Source: Conchocele bisecta
Taxonomy: Eukaryota; Mollusca; Bivalvia; Lucinida; Thyasiridae
Length of the DNA stretch: 64,000 nucleotides
Assembly (NCBI GenBank): GCA_029237695.1
Contig: CM055269.1
Location: forward strand, 33,899,175-33,963,174
Reading direction: 5' to 3'
A program made the translations under genes and the position numbers. Numbering within the stretch: position 1 is the first letter of the stretch; each line of letters opens with the position of its first letter. Positions 33,595 to 44,684 of this stretch are shown here, one piece after another. The notes below the pieces were generated by a model. It had not been told where the DNA came from, made no database searches, and saw nothing but the letters and a program-made list of their open reading frames with translations.

Positions 33595-34262
33595 GTACTT
33601 ATTGCTTACCAGTCAATCAGTTCTGTGAAACGTTACATGCAATGAAAGTAAAGTAACTACTCTAGACAGGTATTGTGACGAATCAGACAGCAACACATGC
33701 ACCATGTGACGTCATGCCGTATATCGTATAGTTGAACAACACCAACTGCACTAATGAAACAATAGGTTCACATACTCCTAAGAAATAAAAGAAAATCAAC
33801 ATCGTCAGGTAACACATTATTATTAACATTATTTGGTCACTGAAACTGTGCTTACATCATTGACCAACAGGTTCAGTGCTTTCAAGACGTAAATACTACG
33901 GATATTCTGATATGAAAACTGGTGTTAAACACCCCAACATGTTGCACAAGTAAAATAGAGCAGTAATGGATCAGCATATGCATGCAAATTGTGTATGTGG
34001 TCTCAAAACATAATAACTATTTTTCATACCGGACTACCCACTTGGTTCTTGAAACTATTTAGCGTATTCATACGATAACGCGGGAATTTGCTCGATCGTT
34101 CCATTGAACATGTTGAAGGCATGCACGAACTTGACATATTTATACATTTCATGTATACGTATAGATACATTTATATACAAGAGTAACATGGAAGTAATAG
34201 AAACTCCTCCGAAATCTAGAAATATCCAGAATAAATTAAGTCCCCATGTGCACATGTATGTA
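33595..34262. other. No feature recognised
   Basis: AT-rich. A frame on the minus strand (34055-34306) is hydrophobic but overlaps repeat C1 and lacks motifs. Confidence 0.35.
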
Positions 34263-34264
34263 AA

Positions 34265-34523
34265 TAGAGGATAGTAGGTTAGTATCGTGAATGGGAAAAC
34301 TACCATTCACGGCATTAACCTACTATTCTATTTATCCCGTCAACATTACAAATAGCTTTAAAATTTAAAAAATAACCCCAGCCGCATCCTCAAAATCGGA
34401 GAATCGACTAGTATGACAACCGCACATAATTCATACGCAGTGATTAGGTCGTATTGACCGGATATCAAACATGTTTCACGGCACCGTGTTTCACGGCACA
34501 TACGTACTGTGTTGACGGGATAA
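34265..34523 (+). repeat. Family C two-hairpin element, copy C1
   Basis: First hairpin: gatagtaggttagtatcgtg and cattcacggcattaaccta with most of its middle lost. Second: ttatcccgtcaacattac to gtgttgacgggataa, holding tttcacggcaccgtgtttca. It has the longer inner variant with aaaatcggagaatcgac. Confidence 0.85.
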
Positions 34524-34699
34524 ATGTATAACTTGCATGTATGCCTGTCTAAGAGTTACATATTGTTGTAAGCAAATATCAACCAACGTATGCATATTAA
34601 TGAAATAAAATGGAAATCAATTGCAGGTACAACTAAAACATAACCAAAACAAACACACTTTCGAATCCCACATTGTAAAATTGTGTCTCGTATTTATGC

Positions 34700-34768
34700 A
34701 ACCCAAATTTTCTGACGTTTTAGAAGGGCGATTATCGCCCTACTAAAACGTCAGCAAGTTTGGGTTAC
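34700..34768. repeat. Palindrome centred on gcgattatcgc
   Basis: aacccaaattttctgacgtt, ttagaagg and the inverted right arm with small changes. Confidence 0.88.
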
Positions 34769-35214
34769 CATTTCTGGCGCCCAACGATTCGTGTCGTCTC
34801 TTGCTAAGCCGATCTCGACGAACTGCGCGCGACAAACGAATTAAGTGAATCAACCAAATAAACAATATTCAAAAGAATAATGATAAACTACATTCATAAA
34901 ACATAAAGAAACAGATCACGGGACGACCTATAGTGATGATTGGCTAGTACGCCGGACAGGTGCATTATGGGGCGGAATAATTGTAGAGCATGCAGACTCC
35001 TTAATCGGGGGCGCGTGCGCACAATGCTCGTTTAATATATTCGTATTCAGCCGTGGGTTGTGAAAAGTGATCATTTTCGAATAAAATGCAAATGGTGTGA
35101 CAGTCCGCTCGTCTTGATGCACGATCTCCCACCGCGCACGGCTGGTCGGCGAGTCTCGGGTGTCAATCGAGCATTCCCCCGACAATCACCAAATCGGCGC
35201 GTAAGAATACAATA

Positions 35215-35360
35215 CGTGAGATACAATGAGACACGATACGATATCATACCATACCATACGAACGGATGTGAAGCGACGTGATGCGATGCGAAATGCGATG
35301 CGATACGATTTGGTGCATGCGCAATGCGATGAGATAGCGATATAATATGTCACAATGCAC
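35215..35360 (+). repeat. Degenerate GATGCGATAC-type microsatellite
   Basis: Runs of gatacgata, ccataccatac and gatgcgatgcgat mixed over 140 bp. Period 5 with changes. Confidence 0.75.
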
Positions 35361-35544
35361 GTTTTATTGTCTATGAATGTTTATGGCTTACTAAATACAA
35401 ACTAGTGAATGGAAGTACTTACAGAGGAGATGAAGTAGAATATACATGTATGTTTGATTTTTAATTATGACCTTCCAATTGAGTGTGCCAGAAATGGGCT
35501 TTAGTCCCCTTATTCCAATGATCCCTTCAATCACTTGGTAACAT

Positions 35545-35759
35545 GGGGCCCGTGTCACTAAACTTCGTACGACGAAGGTGTTCGTAAGTGCAACATTTTT
35601 ATTCCACATTAACAATGTTTTCTTGTAAACAATTATTGAATTTACATTTATTGAGCATAGGCTGCATATGCAGCCTATGCTCAATAAATGTAAATCCATA
35701 AATTGAATTTTCCACTTACGAACATTTTAGTCGTACGAAGTTTAGTGAAACTGACCCCT
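35545..35759 (-). repeat. Family A palindrome, copy A12
   Basis: ggggcccgtgtcactaaact to tttagtgaaactgacccctg. Long arm left; the short arm is further shortened. Confidence 0.9.
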
Positions 35760-36201
35760 GATCTCCAATGTATACGATTCACGTGGCGGCCTAGCAATAT
35801 ACAGTACGTATGTGTAGATTCAGCTCTATGCTGGACAAGAAAAGTCGCCGTTTATTGGGTTTGTGGTCACGTGTCCCTACTGGGTGCGGAAAGTGCGCAC
35901 TTTCGGCGTGCTTCTTTAATAATGGGGTAAACATGATCACAAAATAACAATCCAAAATTCCGCGGGTGAAATTTGATTTTTATTGCACCGGAAAACCGAG
36001 TCAAGATATCAAATGTTGTTTTTTTTAAGGTGCAAACATTGTGCGAATGTCATATAAATAACTGGTTTATTACAACTCATATAGCCGGAAATCAAACCGT
36101 AAAGAAGTTTGTGACAGCACCATTGTCGATCAGTTGTTATCGTGGTTGATTTAGAAACGAAATTTATACCCAACGAAATTGAAATCCATTGTTATTTACC
36201 T

Positions 36202-36405
36202 GGGTGCCGTTTCACTAAACGTCGTACGACTAAAATGTTCGTAAGTGCCAAATTATGATAGTCTGTAAATTTCACATTAACAATGTTTTCTTGTAAACAA
36301 TTATTGGATTTACATGTATTGAGCATAGGCTGCATATGCAGCCTATGCTCAATACATGTAAATCCATCAATTGATATTTCCAGACGATCCTAAAACGCCC
36401 CCCTG
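36202..36405 (-). repeat. Family A palindrome, copy A13, right end lost
   Basis: gggtgccgtttcactaaacg; core gcataggctgcatatgcagc. Long arm left. It ends early at gacgatcctaaaacgccccc. Confidence 0.88.
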
Positions 36406-36474
36406 ACACTTTCACGAAACAAATATCTCGCCGAGAATTTCCCACCGTTCCTTAGCCGAGCCTAGTGAAGTTAA

Positions 36475-36895
36475 TGTGTCTGTGACTGGAGAAATGGTTC
36501 TTATGGGATTTGTGACCAGTGTAGCTCCTGATCAAATGTTAGGCTCCTGTGTCCTCATAATGAGATACATTGGTTGTTAGTAGCTTGACTGATGTTTCAT
36601 TGATGGAATGGCGAACAGTGAAGATTCTGATCAAACTGTGTGGATCTGGGGTCCGTTTCACTAAACTTCGTACGATTAAAATGTTCGTAAGTGCAAACTA
36701 ATGATAGTCTCTAAATTTCACATTAACAATGTTTTCGTGTAAACAATTATTGGATTTGCATCTATTGAGCATATGCTGCATATGCTCAATAAATGTAAAA
36801 CCGCCACTTGAAATTTCCAGACGATCCAGATTTCCGTCAAACCCATAAGCCCCATTTCTCGAGTCACAGCCACAAAATCCATTGTCACTATATAA
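36475..36895. repeat. Family N copy N8, interrupted by A14
   Basis: tgtctgtgactggagaaatg at the left, aacccataagccccatttct and gtcacagccaca at the right (inverted ends). A14 lies at 36648-36830. Confidence 0.88.
36648..36830 (-). repeat. Family A palindrome, copy A14, inside N8
   Basis: ggggtccgtttcactaaact; centre catatgctgcatatgctc. Long arm left (cattaacaatgttttcgtg). The right end is missing after gacgatcc. Confidence 0.88.
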
Positions 36896-37037
36896 CATGC
36901 ATTTATTTATCGGGTAACGTATTTTGCTAACGGATGGAAAAAATAACTTCGTTGAAAGGAACGCAGATTGGTTTACATAGCATCATTACACAGACCTCAT
37001 TCGGTAACGACCAGTGACACGTCGGCCATATATTTTA

Positions 37038-37212
37038 TGGACATGGATTTTTCATTAATTCGTTCCCACGAAATAACAATTCGTTCCCACGGTGTTATTT
37101 CGTGGGAACGAATTGTTAAATTGAGGGAACGTATTGTTAATTCGTGGGATCGAATGGTTAAATTGAGGGAACGAATTGTTATTTAGTTCCGTAGAACTGC
37201 GGAGCTCCGTAG
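37038..37212. repeat. Family B element B8, left end lost
   Basis: ggacatggatttttcatt at the left without the terminal TACGGAGCC. Modules from the centre rightwards on the complement: ACGAAATAAC, TCAATTTAAC, ACGAATTAAC, TCAATTTAAC, a damaged one. Right end ctgcggagctccgta. Confidence 0.85.
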
Positions 37213-37575
37213 AACATGGGCCATCACATCTCAACCATAGCGTCATGCATCTACCATTCGTGGTACGAGCATGTAAATTGTGACATTGCATAGTGATGGA
37301 AAGAGAGCTTACGGGAAATGTCAATGTTTACATACAATATTGCACTACATTTTGGATGACTTCAGTACAATTTTTACCTACGCGTGTTACTTACTTCAAT
37401 ATCCAGGATAAAATAGCACTATTAGTACCAACAGGAAATGTATATGTACTTTATCAAACAATCGTTTACTGTCGCCATGCCATACCACTCAAAGTTTGCC
37501 TGACAATAACGCATTTACATTGCCAACCATGTCTACCATACATAGCTTGATAATGTCAGTCATATTGTTACCTCC

Positions 37576-37973
37576 AAGGTGTATGGTTACAACAACAACA
37601 AGTACTGGAACTTCCAGAAGCCCTCCGATTCAAAGTACGTATAATTTAATTTTGTCCTTATTACGTAATGGATTTTGATGAAATATGGCGCATCAAACGC
37701 GTCTTGTTAAGCTGCATTTGGTGATCTCTGTTCCTTAGCCCACATTTCTGTCGTTTTTGCGAAGAATCCATTCTTCGCAAAAACGACATAACTATGTGCC
37801 GCACTCCCGGGACCACCAAATGCAGCACATGAAGACACGTTTTCTGCGCCATATTTCAGCAAAATCCGTTGCATATTAAGGAAAATATCAAATAATACTA
37901 GCTTCAGAGTGGGCGAGCTTTCAACACTTTCAGCCATTGTTGATGTTGTTGTAACCACGTGATCATGCACCCT
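37576..37973. repeat. Family K palindrome, copy K3
   Basis: caaggtgtatggttacaaca to ccacgtgatcatgcaccctg. Shortened centre gcgaagaatccattcttcgc. The arms hold acgcgtcttgttaagctgca. Confidence 0.9.
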
Positions 37974-38252
37974 GACCGTGTAACCTGATGTTAAATAAAA
38001 GTATGTTCTGTTCAAAACGTGCATTTCTGTGTACCGCAAACTGCTAATAATGAACGGTTCGTGTCTGGCTGTCATCTGACCGCCTGCGCAGTGATACAAT
38101 GTGACAGACCACGTGACGAGAATGCGTCATGTATTGGCCGAGATTGGAGGCAAATTGCGGCCACTCATCATCGATGACGTGTCTGCAGATCATGCAACGT
38201 TTTCTGGCATTTCCCAGCACGTCTTAGAGATGTGCACTATCGATTTCCTATT

Positions 38253-38495
38253 TGTGGCTGTGCCTGAAGAAATGGGGCTTATGAAATCTGCGATCAGTGT
38301 AGACCCGGATCAGACCGCGTCTGCGCGGGCTGATCAGGGTCTTCACTGTTCGCTATCCAAATGAGAGAAATTCACATAACAAATCTACCAAACAGCAAAG
38401 ATCCATATAAAGCTGCAAGAGTAAATTAGCAAACCAGGGCCAAGGTTGATAATCACAAATACCATAAGCCCTATTTCTCTAGTCACAGATGTATT
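38253..38495. repeat. Family N copy N9
   Basis: tgtggctgtgcctgaagaaa at the left, taccataagccctatttctc and agtcacaga at the right. Dyad gatcagaccgcgtctgcgcg. Confidence 0.8.
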
Positions 38496-38714
38496 GCACT
38501 CATCATGAACGTACACCGCACACCTCCCACCAGCATACACACTGGCCAGCTGTTCCTGCATTCTGTCCAATACGAGTTTATAATTTATTCTGTAAAACCA
38601 TGTTTACCCCGGTATATATATATGTATATCTGACGAATCATACACGACATACACACGTCAGAAAGCACTCGTATGTATGGAAACGCTATTATACACTGTT
38701 TTGAAATCGTCAAC

Positions 38715-38900
38715 ATGTCTGATTCTCCGAAATTTCTATATATGGAATTAAAAGATCAGAGAAGCGGTCAGCCAGAGTTGACCAGTGTCAGATTTCGCAA
38801 TCGATATTACCATTCCCTAACAGAGGCTAGCGGGGTCATCTGTACACGCATACCGTGCATACAAGACAACAGCAAGACCCCGGCGTTTTTCTACGATTGA
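38715..38900 (+). CDS. Short open frame, unidentified
   Basis: An ATG in a good context (caacATGt) gives 61 codons to a stop, beginning MSDSPKFLYMELKDQRSGQP. The composition is protein-like and the frame lies outside the named repeats. I see no domain, and no promoter or splice partner, so it may be chance. Confidence 0.15.
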   Translation: MSDSPKFLYMELKDQRSGQPELTSVRFRNRYYHSLTEASGVICTRIPCIQDNSKTPAFFYD

Positions 38901-39700
38901 GAGGAAAATCCCGCTCATTGGGTGAGAAATGTCGACCTTCCCTGGCACTCCCGCGCACATGATTTCATTTGCCATGCATGATTCCGAGAAACGGCCATGA
39001 AGATGTGAACCCTAAATGTTAGAAAGTAATTTATTTCACTCTCCTACTATGATGTTGCCGGTAAATATATGTAATGTGTATTGCATAGCGTTATAGAGAC
39101 ACAATTGTGTCCTGTAATGTTTCTACACGCACCGCACACTTGTGTTCAAGTAGAAACAAAATTGCTACCCTGCTCCATACCTCTTGCGAGGGTAGCAATT
39201 TAACCTCATCTCTTTAATGTAACGCATGGAAGAGTGATTTTTGCAATCGGTTATCCGGCGTGTTTGATATGTTAGCGATATAAAACTTTAAAAGCTGTAT
39301 CAATAAATTATTAATAAAGAACATACACATGCAGAAATTTGTTAGTTTACCGTGTCAAGGTGTTTATCTGACATTTACATGCATATCTAGTAAATTTGAA
39401 AGCTTAATTTCGTTATGTTGAATGTTGAACAACAACTTGAGAAAAGATAGCTTCCATGGGAAAATGATTTCCCTGTTCTATTATTTATAAAATATACAGC
39501 TTACTAAATGTTGACATAACATCAACAGGTTTGGGCATGCACTTCGGTTGATCACATCTTTTGAATGGGTCAAATTGTAGCCGTAGATAACATATCGGAG
39601 GCGAATTATTGTAGCTTATTTTCAAGCAGATCATGTGTAGCATTAGTACTCATTATGTTACATGTCATTAAGTAGCATTACTATGGCCATAATAGATACA
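38901..39700. other. No feature recognised
   Basis: A small hairpin at 39158-39200 (aattgctaccctg and cagggt-like partner gagggtagcaatt). Otherwise unassigned. Confidence 0.35.
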
Positions 39701-39702
39701 CA

Positions 39703-39982
39703 TATATGGAGAATAGTAGTGCCATGAATGGGAAAACATATCTGCCAAAGCCTCGCCCATCCCGTGTCCGTGCCGCGTCAGATATTTTCCCCATTCACGG
39801 CACTAACCTACTATTCTATTTATCCCGTCAACACCTACAAATAGCTTTAAAATGCAATAAAATACCCCCGCCGCAACCTCAAAATCGGAGAATCGACTAT
39901 TATGACAACGGCACATATTCATACGCAGTCGTATTGACAGATATTTTTCCCATTCACGGCACTAATCTACTATTCTCTATAA
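39703..39982 (+). repeat. Family C composite, copy C2
   Basis: gagaatagtagtgccatgaa, then cggcactaacctactattct, then ttatcccgtcaacacctaca with the long inner variant. Instead of the normal end it runs into a second cattcacggcactaatctac. Confidence 0.85.
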
Positions 39983-39998
39983 CGTTCGTGAAATAAAC

Positions 39999-40235
39999 GC
40001 AATGGAAAAATATCTGGCAAGGCTTAGGAAACGGGATGGGCGAGGCTCTGCCGAGCACATCCCGTTTCCGTGCCGCGCCAGATATTTTTCCCATTCATGG
40101 CACTAACCTACTATTCTATTTATCCCGTCAACACATACAAATGGCTGTAAAATGCAAAACTAGTATTGACTGGATATCAAAAATGTTTCACGGCACCGTG
40201 TTTCACGGCACATACGCACTGTGTTGACGGGATAA
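39999..40235 (+). repeat. Family C two-hairpin element, copy C3
   Basis: aatggaaaaatatctggcaa, aacgggatgggcgaggctct and its partner, then ttatcccgtcaacacataca to gtgttgacgggataa. Left TIR missing. Confidence 0.88.
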
Positions 40236-40239
40236 ACAG

Positions 40240-40492
40240 AGGAGACCGGCTCAGTGGCCTAGCTCTTATTAGAATAGTTCCCTCTGGTTTTTTAACGTGC
40301 CCAGACTATCCTTCAAATTTGATACACTGGACTACCGCCTTTTTGTAAAGTCCCCATCCAAAAGGACTAGTAGAGCAGGAAATACAAAGTATCTCAGAAA
40401 TACTGACGCCCTGGAACTGAACCCTGAATCGAACCCGGGTCGCCAGCGTGGCAGTCCGACGGCGTTACTCCTCTGCCACAAGAGCCCGCTAT
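40240..40492 (-). repeat. tRNA-derived SINE, minus strand
   Basis: On the minus strand 40490-40425 reads tggcagaggagtaacg (box A-like) and, about 35 bases on, gggttcgattc (box B, pol III consensus GGTTCGANTC). The body continues to lower coordinates with cttttggatggggactt and gcacgttaaaaa, words I associate with conserved central domains of invertebrate SINEs. This is a SINE head, not a working tRNA: it does not fold to a full cloverleaf by eye. Confidence 0.65.
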
Positions 40493-40620
40493 ATATGTGT
40501 GTGACTAATGCATGGTCCTTGAAGATTATGAGACGTTAAACACCAACATTGGATGCCTAAAGTCGGGTAGTGATGCTCTCAATGGCGTTTCTCTAGTATC
40601 ATTAATCGCTGCTGTCCGTT

Positions 40621-40840
40621 ATACAGTGGAACCTCTCTAAACCGGACATCCTGTGTCCCCAGGGTGTCCGGCTTACAGATATCCCACTGTAATTCAGGCA
40701 GATGATTCCTCAAAGACGTACATGCGTGCATTGCGATCATGAACATGCATTATAATCTGGGGAAAATGACAATGAAATACATCAAAATGAAGCATACATC
40801 TGTTTTCTTGGTGGCCGGTTTAGAGAGGTTCCACTGTATA
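40621..40840. repeat. Family D element D5
   Basis: TA-flanked: tacagtggaacctctctaaa to gtttagagaggttccactgta. Inside: ccagggtgtccggcttacag and gcgatcatgaacatgc. Confidence 0.85.
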
Positions 40841-41039
40841 CCTTATCAGCGGATAGAAAAAACTGTTCGCATCAAATGTTTTATTGTCGTTCAACACTAT
40901 ATCAACATGCTAGGTTCCTGTGTATACTTAATGCGCTTGTGGTACGAAGAAAACACACTTGATGTCAGTTTTACTGCTCCACTTGGCAATACTAACCTAG
41001 CAATAGAATTACCTCCCCTATCGCATCGCCGTATTTCGC

Positions 41040-41225
41040 CGATATTGATTTCGAAAATCAGTCATAATTTCAGTAACTGATGTCGAAAGTTGACAGAAAA
41101 TTCAGAGCTCATGCGGAATTTAATTTCGCATGAGCTCTGAATTTTGTGTCAACTTTTGATGTGATTTACGAAAACTATGACCGATTTTCGAAATTACTAT
41201 CGGCAATGCGAGAAGGGAGGTAATT
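41040..41225. repeat. Family Q-type palindrome
   Basis: tcagagctcatgcggaattt with the inverted tttcgcatgagctctgaatt. Outer arms gatttcgaaaatcagtcata and tgaccgattttcgaaat. The same design recurs at 56930. Confidence 0.88.
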
Positions 41226-41634
41226 CCAGAGCCGTGTCCATATTTAATTGTCTACTGAGGGCCCATTTGGTCAGCGGGGAAACTGGACTCTGGGGGAAAA
41301 TGATCACAAACAACACAACGTGTGAAAGGGTGAAGGAATAATTGTAAATTATGCGTATAACTATCAGTTGTGAAGCCTTCTAATGCATGTAGTAAATACT
41401 GACAGACGGGACCACGACGGCCTACATGTATATACATATTGCTCCAGCAAGTGACTAACGGGTGAAATTTGGCCTCGGCTGAGAAAAGGTAACCTATACT
41501 GTCTGTTCCGCGTTTTTCTGCCGACGAACTTTTGGCAATTAAACAATTAAGCAATTAAATCTAAAAAATATTTAAATGTAGGTACTTTTACACAAATAAC
41601 AAAAAAAGTTACCCTCCGTAAAAAAATGTGTTTC

Positions 41635-41875
41635 ATGAAATTTCATCAAATATTGATTTTATAGTAAAAACACGATGTTCCTATGGGATTTTAACATGGG
41701 GGAAAAGAGAGGGGAGGAGTCAAAAACGAAAAATTTGGAAATTGACTCCGAAACTTGGCTAGATAGCTTGGAAATGATGTAACTAAGAAAACAAAACATA
41801 GATTGTGCCCCATGTTAAATTCCCATAAGAAAATATTTTTTTCACAATAAAATCAATATTTTAAGGAATTTCATC
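41635..41875. repeat. Imperfect inverted repeat
   Basis: aaatattgattttatagtaa faces ataaaatcaatattttaagg; cctatgggattttaacatgg faces ccccatgttaaattcccata. The inside is not repeated. A weaker relative lies at 55380-55560. Confidence 0.75.
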
Positions 41876-41879
41876 ATTG

Positions 41880-41983
41880 GCGCTGCACGGATTCGGGATG
41901 TGCTCGGCAGAGCCTCGCGCATCCCGTTTACTAAGCCTTGCCAGATAGTCTTTTCCCATTCACGGCACTAACCTTCTATTCTC
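41880..41983. repeat. Family C first hairpin only, copy C4
   Basis: gggatgtgctcggcagagcc, gcatcccgtttactaagcct, cattcacggcactaacct. It lacks the left end and the second hairpin. Confidence 0.8.
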
Positions 41984-41999
41984 TATATGCCTGCTATAT

Positions 42000-42070
42000 A
42001 GTGGAACGTCTCTAAACCGGACAACCTGCGGACCTCCCACGGTGTCCGGTTTAGAGCGATTCCACTGTAC
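42000..42070. repeat. Family D short palindrome D6
   Basis: tagtggaacgtctctaaacc and ggtttagagcgattccactg around a short GC-rich loop, flanked by TA. Confidence 0.85.
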
Positions 42071-42214
42071 TACCTGTACTAGTGTCACGGCTACTTCAGT
42101 GATTGGATGGATGGCGAGCATTGCAAACACTGATCCCATCGGGGCTATGCTGGTCGAACGTTGTAAGCTCATTTTTCTCAGAGAGAGGCACATTTATTGA
42201 AATACCTGTAGTAC

Positions 42215-42335
42215 ATATGTGACTGGGGAAGTGGAGCCTATGTGTTTTTGCGACCAGTGTAGATCCAGATCAGCATGTGCCTCCGCACAGTCTGATCAAG
42301 ATATGCACTGTTCGCCATTCCATCAATGAAATACT
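42215..42335. repeat. Family N fragment
   Basis: tgtgactggggaagtggagc, then accagtgtagatccagatca and gatcaagatatgcactgttc. Confidence 0.65.
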
Positions 42336-42435
42336 CAGCAAGCTTATATAACAAGCAATACAAATCGTTAACAGGTTACACAAGCGTGATAAGGAGCTAC
42401 ATTGGTGACAAATTACATACACCCCAGTGCAAGCC

Positions 42436-42518
42436 ACACATACACTACACATATACACTACACATACACACTACATATATACACTACACATATACACTAC
42501 ACATACACATGTACACAA
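42436..42518 (+). repeat. ACACTACACATAT microsatellite
   Basis: Units of about 13 bp, tacactacacata, repeated with changes. Confidence 0.85.
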
Positions 42519-42580
42519 CTACGATTTTGAGAATTTGAAGAATTAAGATACATAGATACAAACATAAGAATACTAAAAGC

Positions 42581-42616
42581 TACGGAGCCCCGCAGGCGAC
42601 GTGGAATTATTTTGTA
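42581..42616. repeat. Family B left end fragment
   Basis: tacggagccccgcaggcgac, then gtggaattattttg, cut off by the C palindrome. It probably belongs to the same B copy as the modules at 43055-43334. Confidence 0.8.
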
Positions 42617-43053
42617 TTATAGTGAATAGTAGGTCAGTGCCGTGAATGGAAAAAATATCCGGCAAGGCTCAAGAATTTCTTTATTTCTCATCAGAAGTAT
42701 ATGTTGCGACCACTCATTTGAACCGTCTCGCCGAGACGGTTCAAATGAGTGGTCACAACATATACTTTGGTTCAGAAATAAGGAAAATAGATAGAGAATA
42801 GTAGGTTAGTGTCGTGAATGGGAAAACATATCTGGCAAGGCTCAGGAAACGGGATGGGCGAGGCTCTGCCGAGCACATCCGTTTCCGTGCCGCGCCAGAT
42901 ATTTTTTCCCATTCACGGCACTAACCTACTATTCTATTTATCCCGTCAACACCTACAAATGGCGTCAAAATGCAAAAATAGTATTGACTGGATATCAAAA
43001 ATGTTTCACGGCACCGTGTTTCGCGGCACATACGCACTGTGTTGACGGGATAA
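42610..43053 (+). repeat. Family C composite, copy C5 (left arm of the palindrome)
   Basis: gaatagtaggtcagtgccgt, S hairpin (42690-42775), agagaatagtaggttagtgt, the full first hairpin, then ttatcccgtcaacaccta to gtgttgacgggataa. Confidence 0.9.
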
Positions 43054-43336
43054 AATTCGTTCCCGCGAAATAACCATTCATTCCCTCATTTTAACAATTC
43101 GTTCCCACGAATCAACAATTCGTTTAAACGAATTAACAATTCGTTGCCTCAATTTAACAATTCGTTCCCACGAAACAACAATTCGTTCCCACGATATAAC
43201 AATTGTTATATCGTGGGAACTAATTGTTAATTCGAGGGAACCAATTGTTATTTCGTGGGAATGAATTGTCAATTCGAGGGAACGAATTGTTATTTCGTGG
43301 GAATGAATTGTCAATTCCAGGGAACGAATTGTTATT
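43054..43336. repeat. Family B module array B9 (centre of the palindrome)
   Basis: Left: GCGAAATAAC, TCATTTTAAC, ACGAATCAAC, a changed ACGAATTAAC, TCAATTTAAC, ACGAAACAAC, ACGATATAAC. Right from the centre: ACGATATAAC, then TCGAATTAAC and ACGAAATAAC alternating three times. The last module is cut by ttatcccgtc. Confidence 0.88.
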
Positions 43337-43742
43337 TATCCCGTCAACACAGTGCGTATGTGCCGTGAAACACAGTGCCGTGAAACATTTTTGATATCCA
43401 GTCAATACTATTTTTGCATTTTAACGCCATTTTTAGGTGTTGACGGGATAAATAGAATAGTAGGTTAGTGCCGTGAATGGGAAGAGCCTCGGCAGAGCCT
43501 CGCCCATCCCGTTTCCTGAGCCTTGCCAGATATTTTTTCCCATTCACGGCACTAACCTACTATTCTCTATCTATTTTCCTTATTTCTGAACCAAAGTATA
43601 TGTTGTGACCACTCATTTGAACCGTCTCGTGCGAGATTCAAATGAGTGGTCACAACATATACTTCTGATGAGAAATAAAGAAATTCTTGAGCCTTGCCGG
43701 ATATTTTTTCCCATTCACGGCACTAACCTACTGTTCTCTATT
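43337..43742 (-). repeat. Family C composite, copy C6 (right arm of the palindrome)
   Basis: ttatcccgtcaacacagtgc to ggtgttgacgggataa, then agaatagtaggttagtgccg, first hairpin, S hairpin (43577-43690) and cggcactaacctactgttct. The mirror of C5. Confidence 0.9.
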
Positions 43743-43782
43743 TTGTGGGACCAAAGTGCTTAGAAAATACGCAGTTGAACAG

Positions 43783-43980
43783 TTGAACCACCCTAAACCG
43801 GACGCCCTGTGAGGGTTTAAAGATGTTCCACTGTAAAACAGACAGATGACTACCTCAAGACACGCGTGGCTGCTTTGCGATCATGAACATACATTATGTA
43901 CGTAAATGGCGCTGAAACTTATCAAAATTAAGTAAAACTAACAAGTCTCTGTGTCCGGTTTAGAGAGGTTCCACTGTATG
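43783..43980. repeat. Family D element D7
   Basis: acagttgaaccaccctaaac-type left end, then gcgatcatgaacatacatta and a right end gtttagagaggttccactgta. Confidence 0.8.
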
Positions 43981-44146
43981 TCAATAACCCACTTGACGTG
44001 AAAACACCCGCTCAACTGTATTGTGAAATAGTCATTAGCTATTACAGTTATTGTACACTTTTCCGTCTGAAATCTGATCATATGACTCGCCACGACGAAA
44101 TTGTCTTCCATGAGGTTTCGGCCAGTATAACCGCTGATCAACACCT

Positions 44147-44381
44147 AGGGCCCGTTTCACTAAACTTCGTACGATTAAAATGTTCGTCAGTGCAAATTTA
44201 GGATCGTCTGAAAATTTTAATTGATAGATTGACATTTATTGAGCATATGCTGCATATGCTGCATATGCAGCCTATGCTCAATAAATGTAAATCAAATAAT
44301 TGTTTGCAAGAACACATTGTTAATGTGAAATTTACAGACACAAATAATGTTGTCGTACGAAGTTTAGTGAAACGGGCCCCA
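44147..44381 (+). repeat. Family A palindrome, copy A15
   Basis: gggcccgtttcactaaactt to gtgaaacgggccccag. Short arm left. The core is lengthened by an extra catatgctgcatatgctg. Confidence 0.9.
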
Positions 44382-44684
44382 GCACCATGACAAATATACT
44401 ACACATATTAATATTAGAATCCATAGTAATACAATATGTATTGACAGAAGAGCGAACACGTCCCTGACGAGACGGCGTGGACCGCAGTCTACACTGATCG
44501 TATATACACACCTACTTGCACATGACGCATAGTGCATTAAAAATTCGTATATTTGACTCAAACTGTTCAAGTATACGCATTATTAACAGCGATAATGCAT
44601 GTCACTTATTGTGGCGTTGTATCCATTAAAGCACGTACAGTTATATAATCGGACCATCTGATGACAAAAACGACCGTATTAACC

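Larger units (their letters stand above)
42617..43742. repeat. Giant palindrome of C, S and B units
   Basis: Order: C hairpin, S hairpin, C hairpin one, C hairpin two, B modules, then all of this mirrored on the other strand. The axis is at 43202, in acgatataac|aatt|gttatatcgt. Arms of about 585 and 540 bp differ by small gaps. The ends are gaatagtaggtcagtgccgt and cggcactaacctactgttct. Confidence 0.9.

Noticed and set aside
40425..40492. Functional tRNA gene
   Set aside because: Boxes A and B are present, but the stems do not pair fully and the sequence continues as a SINE body.
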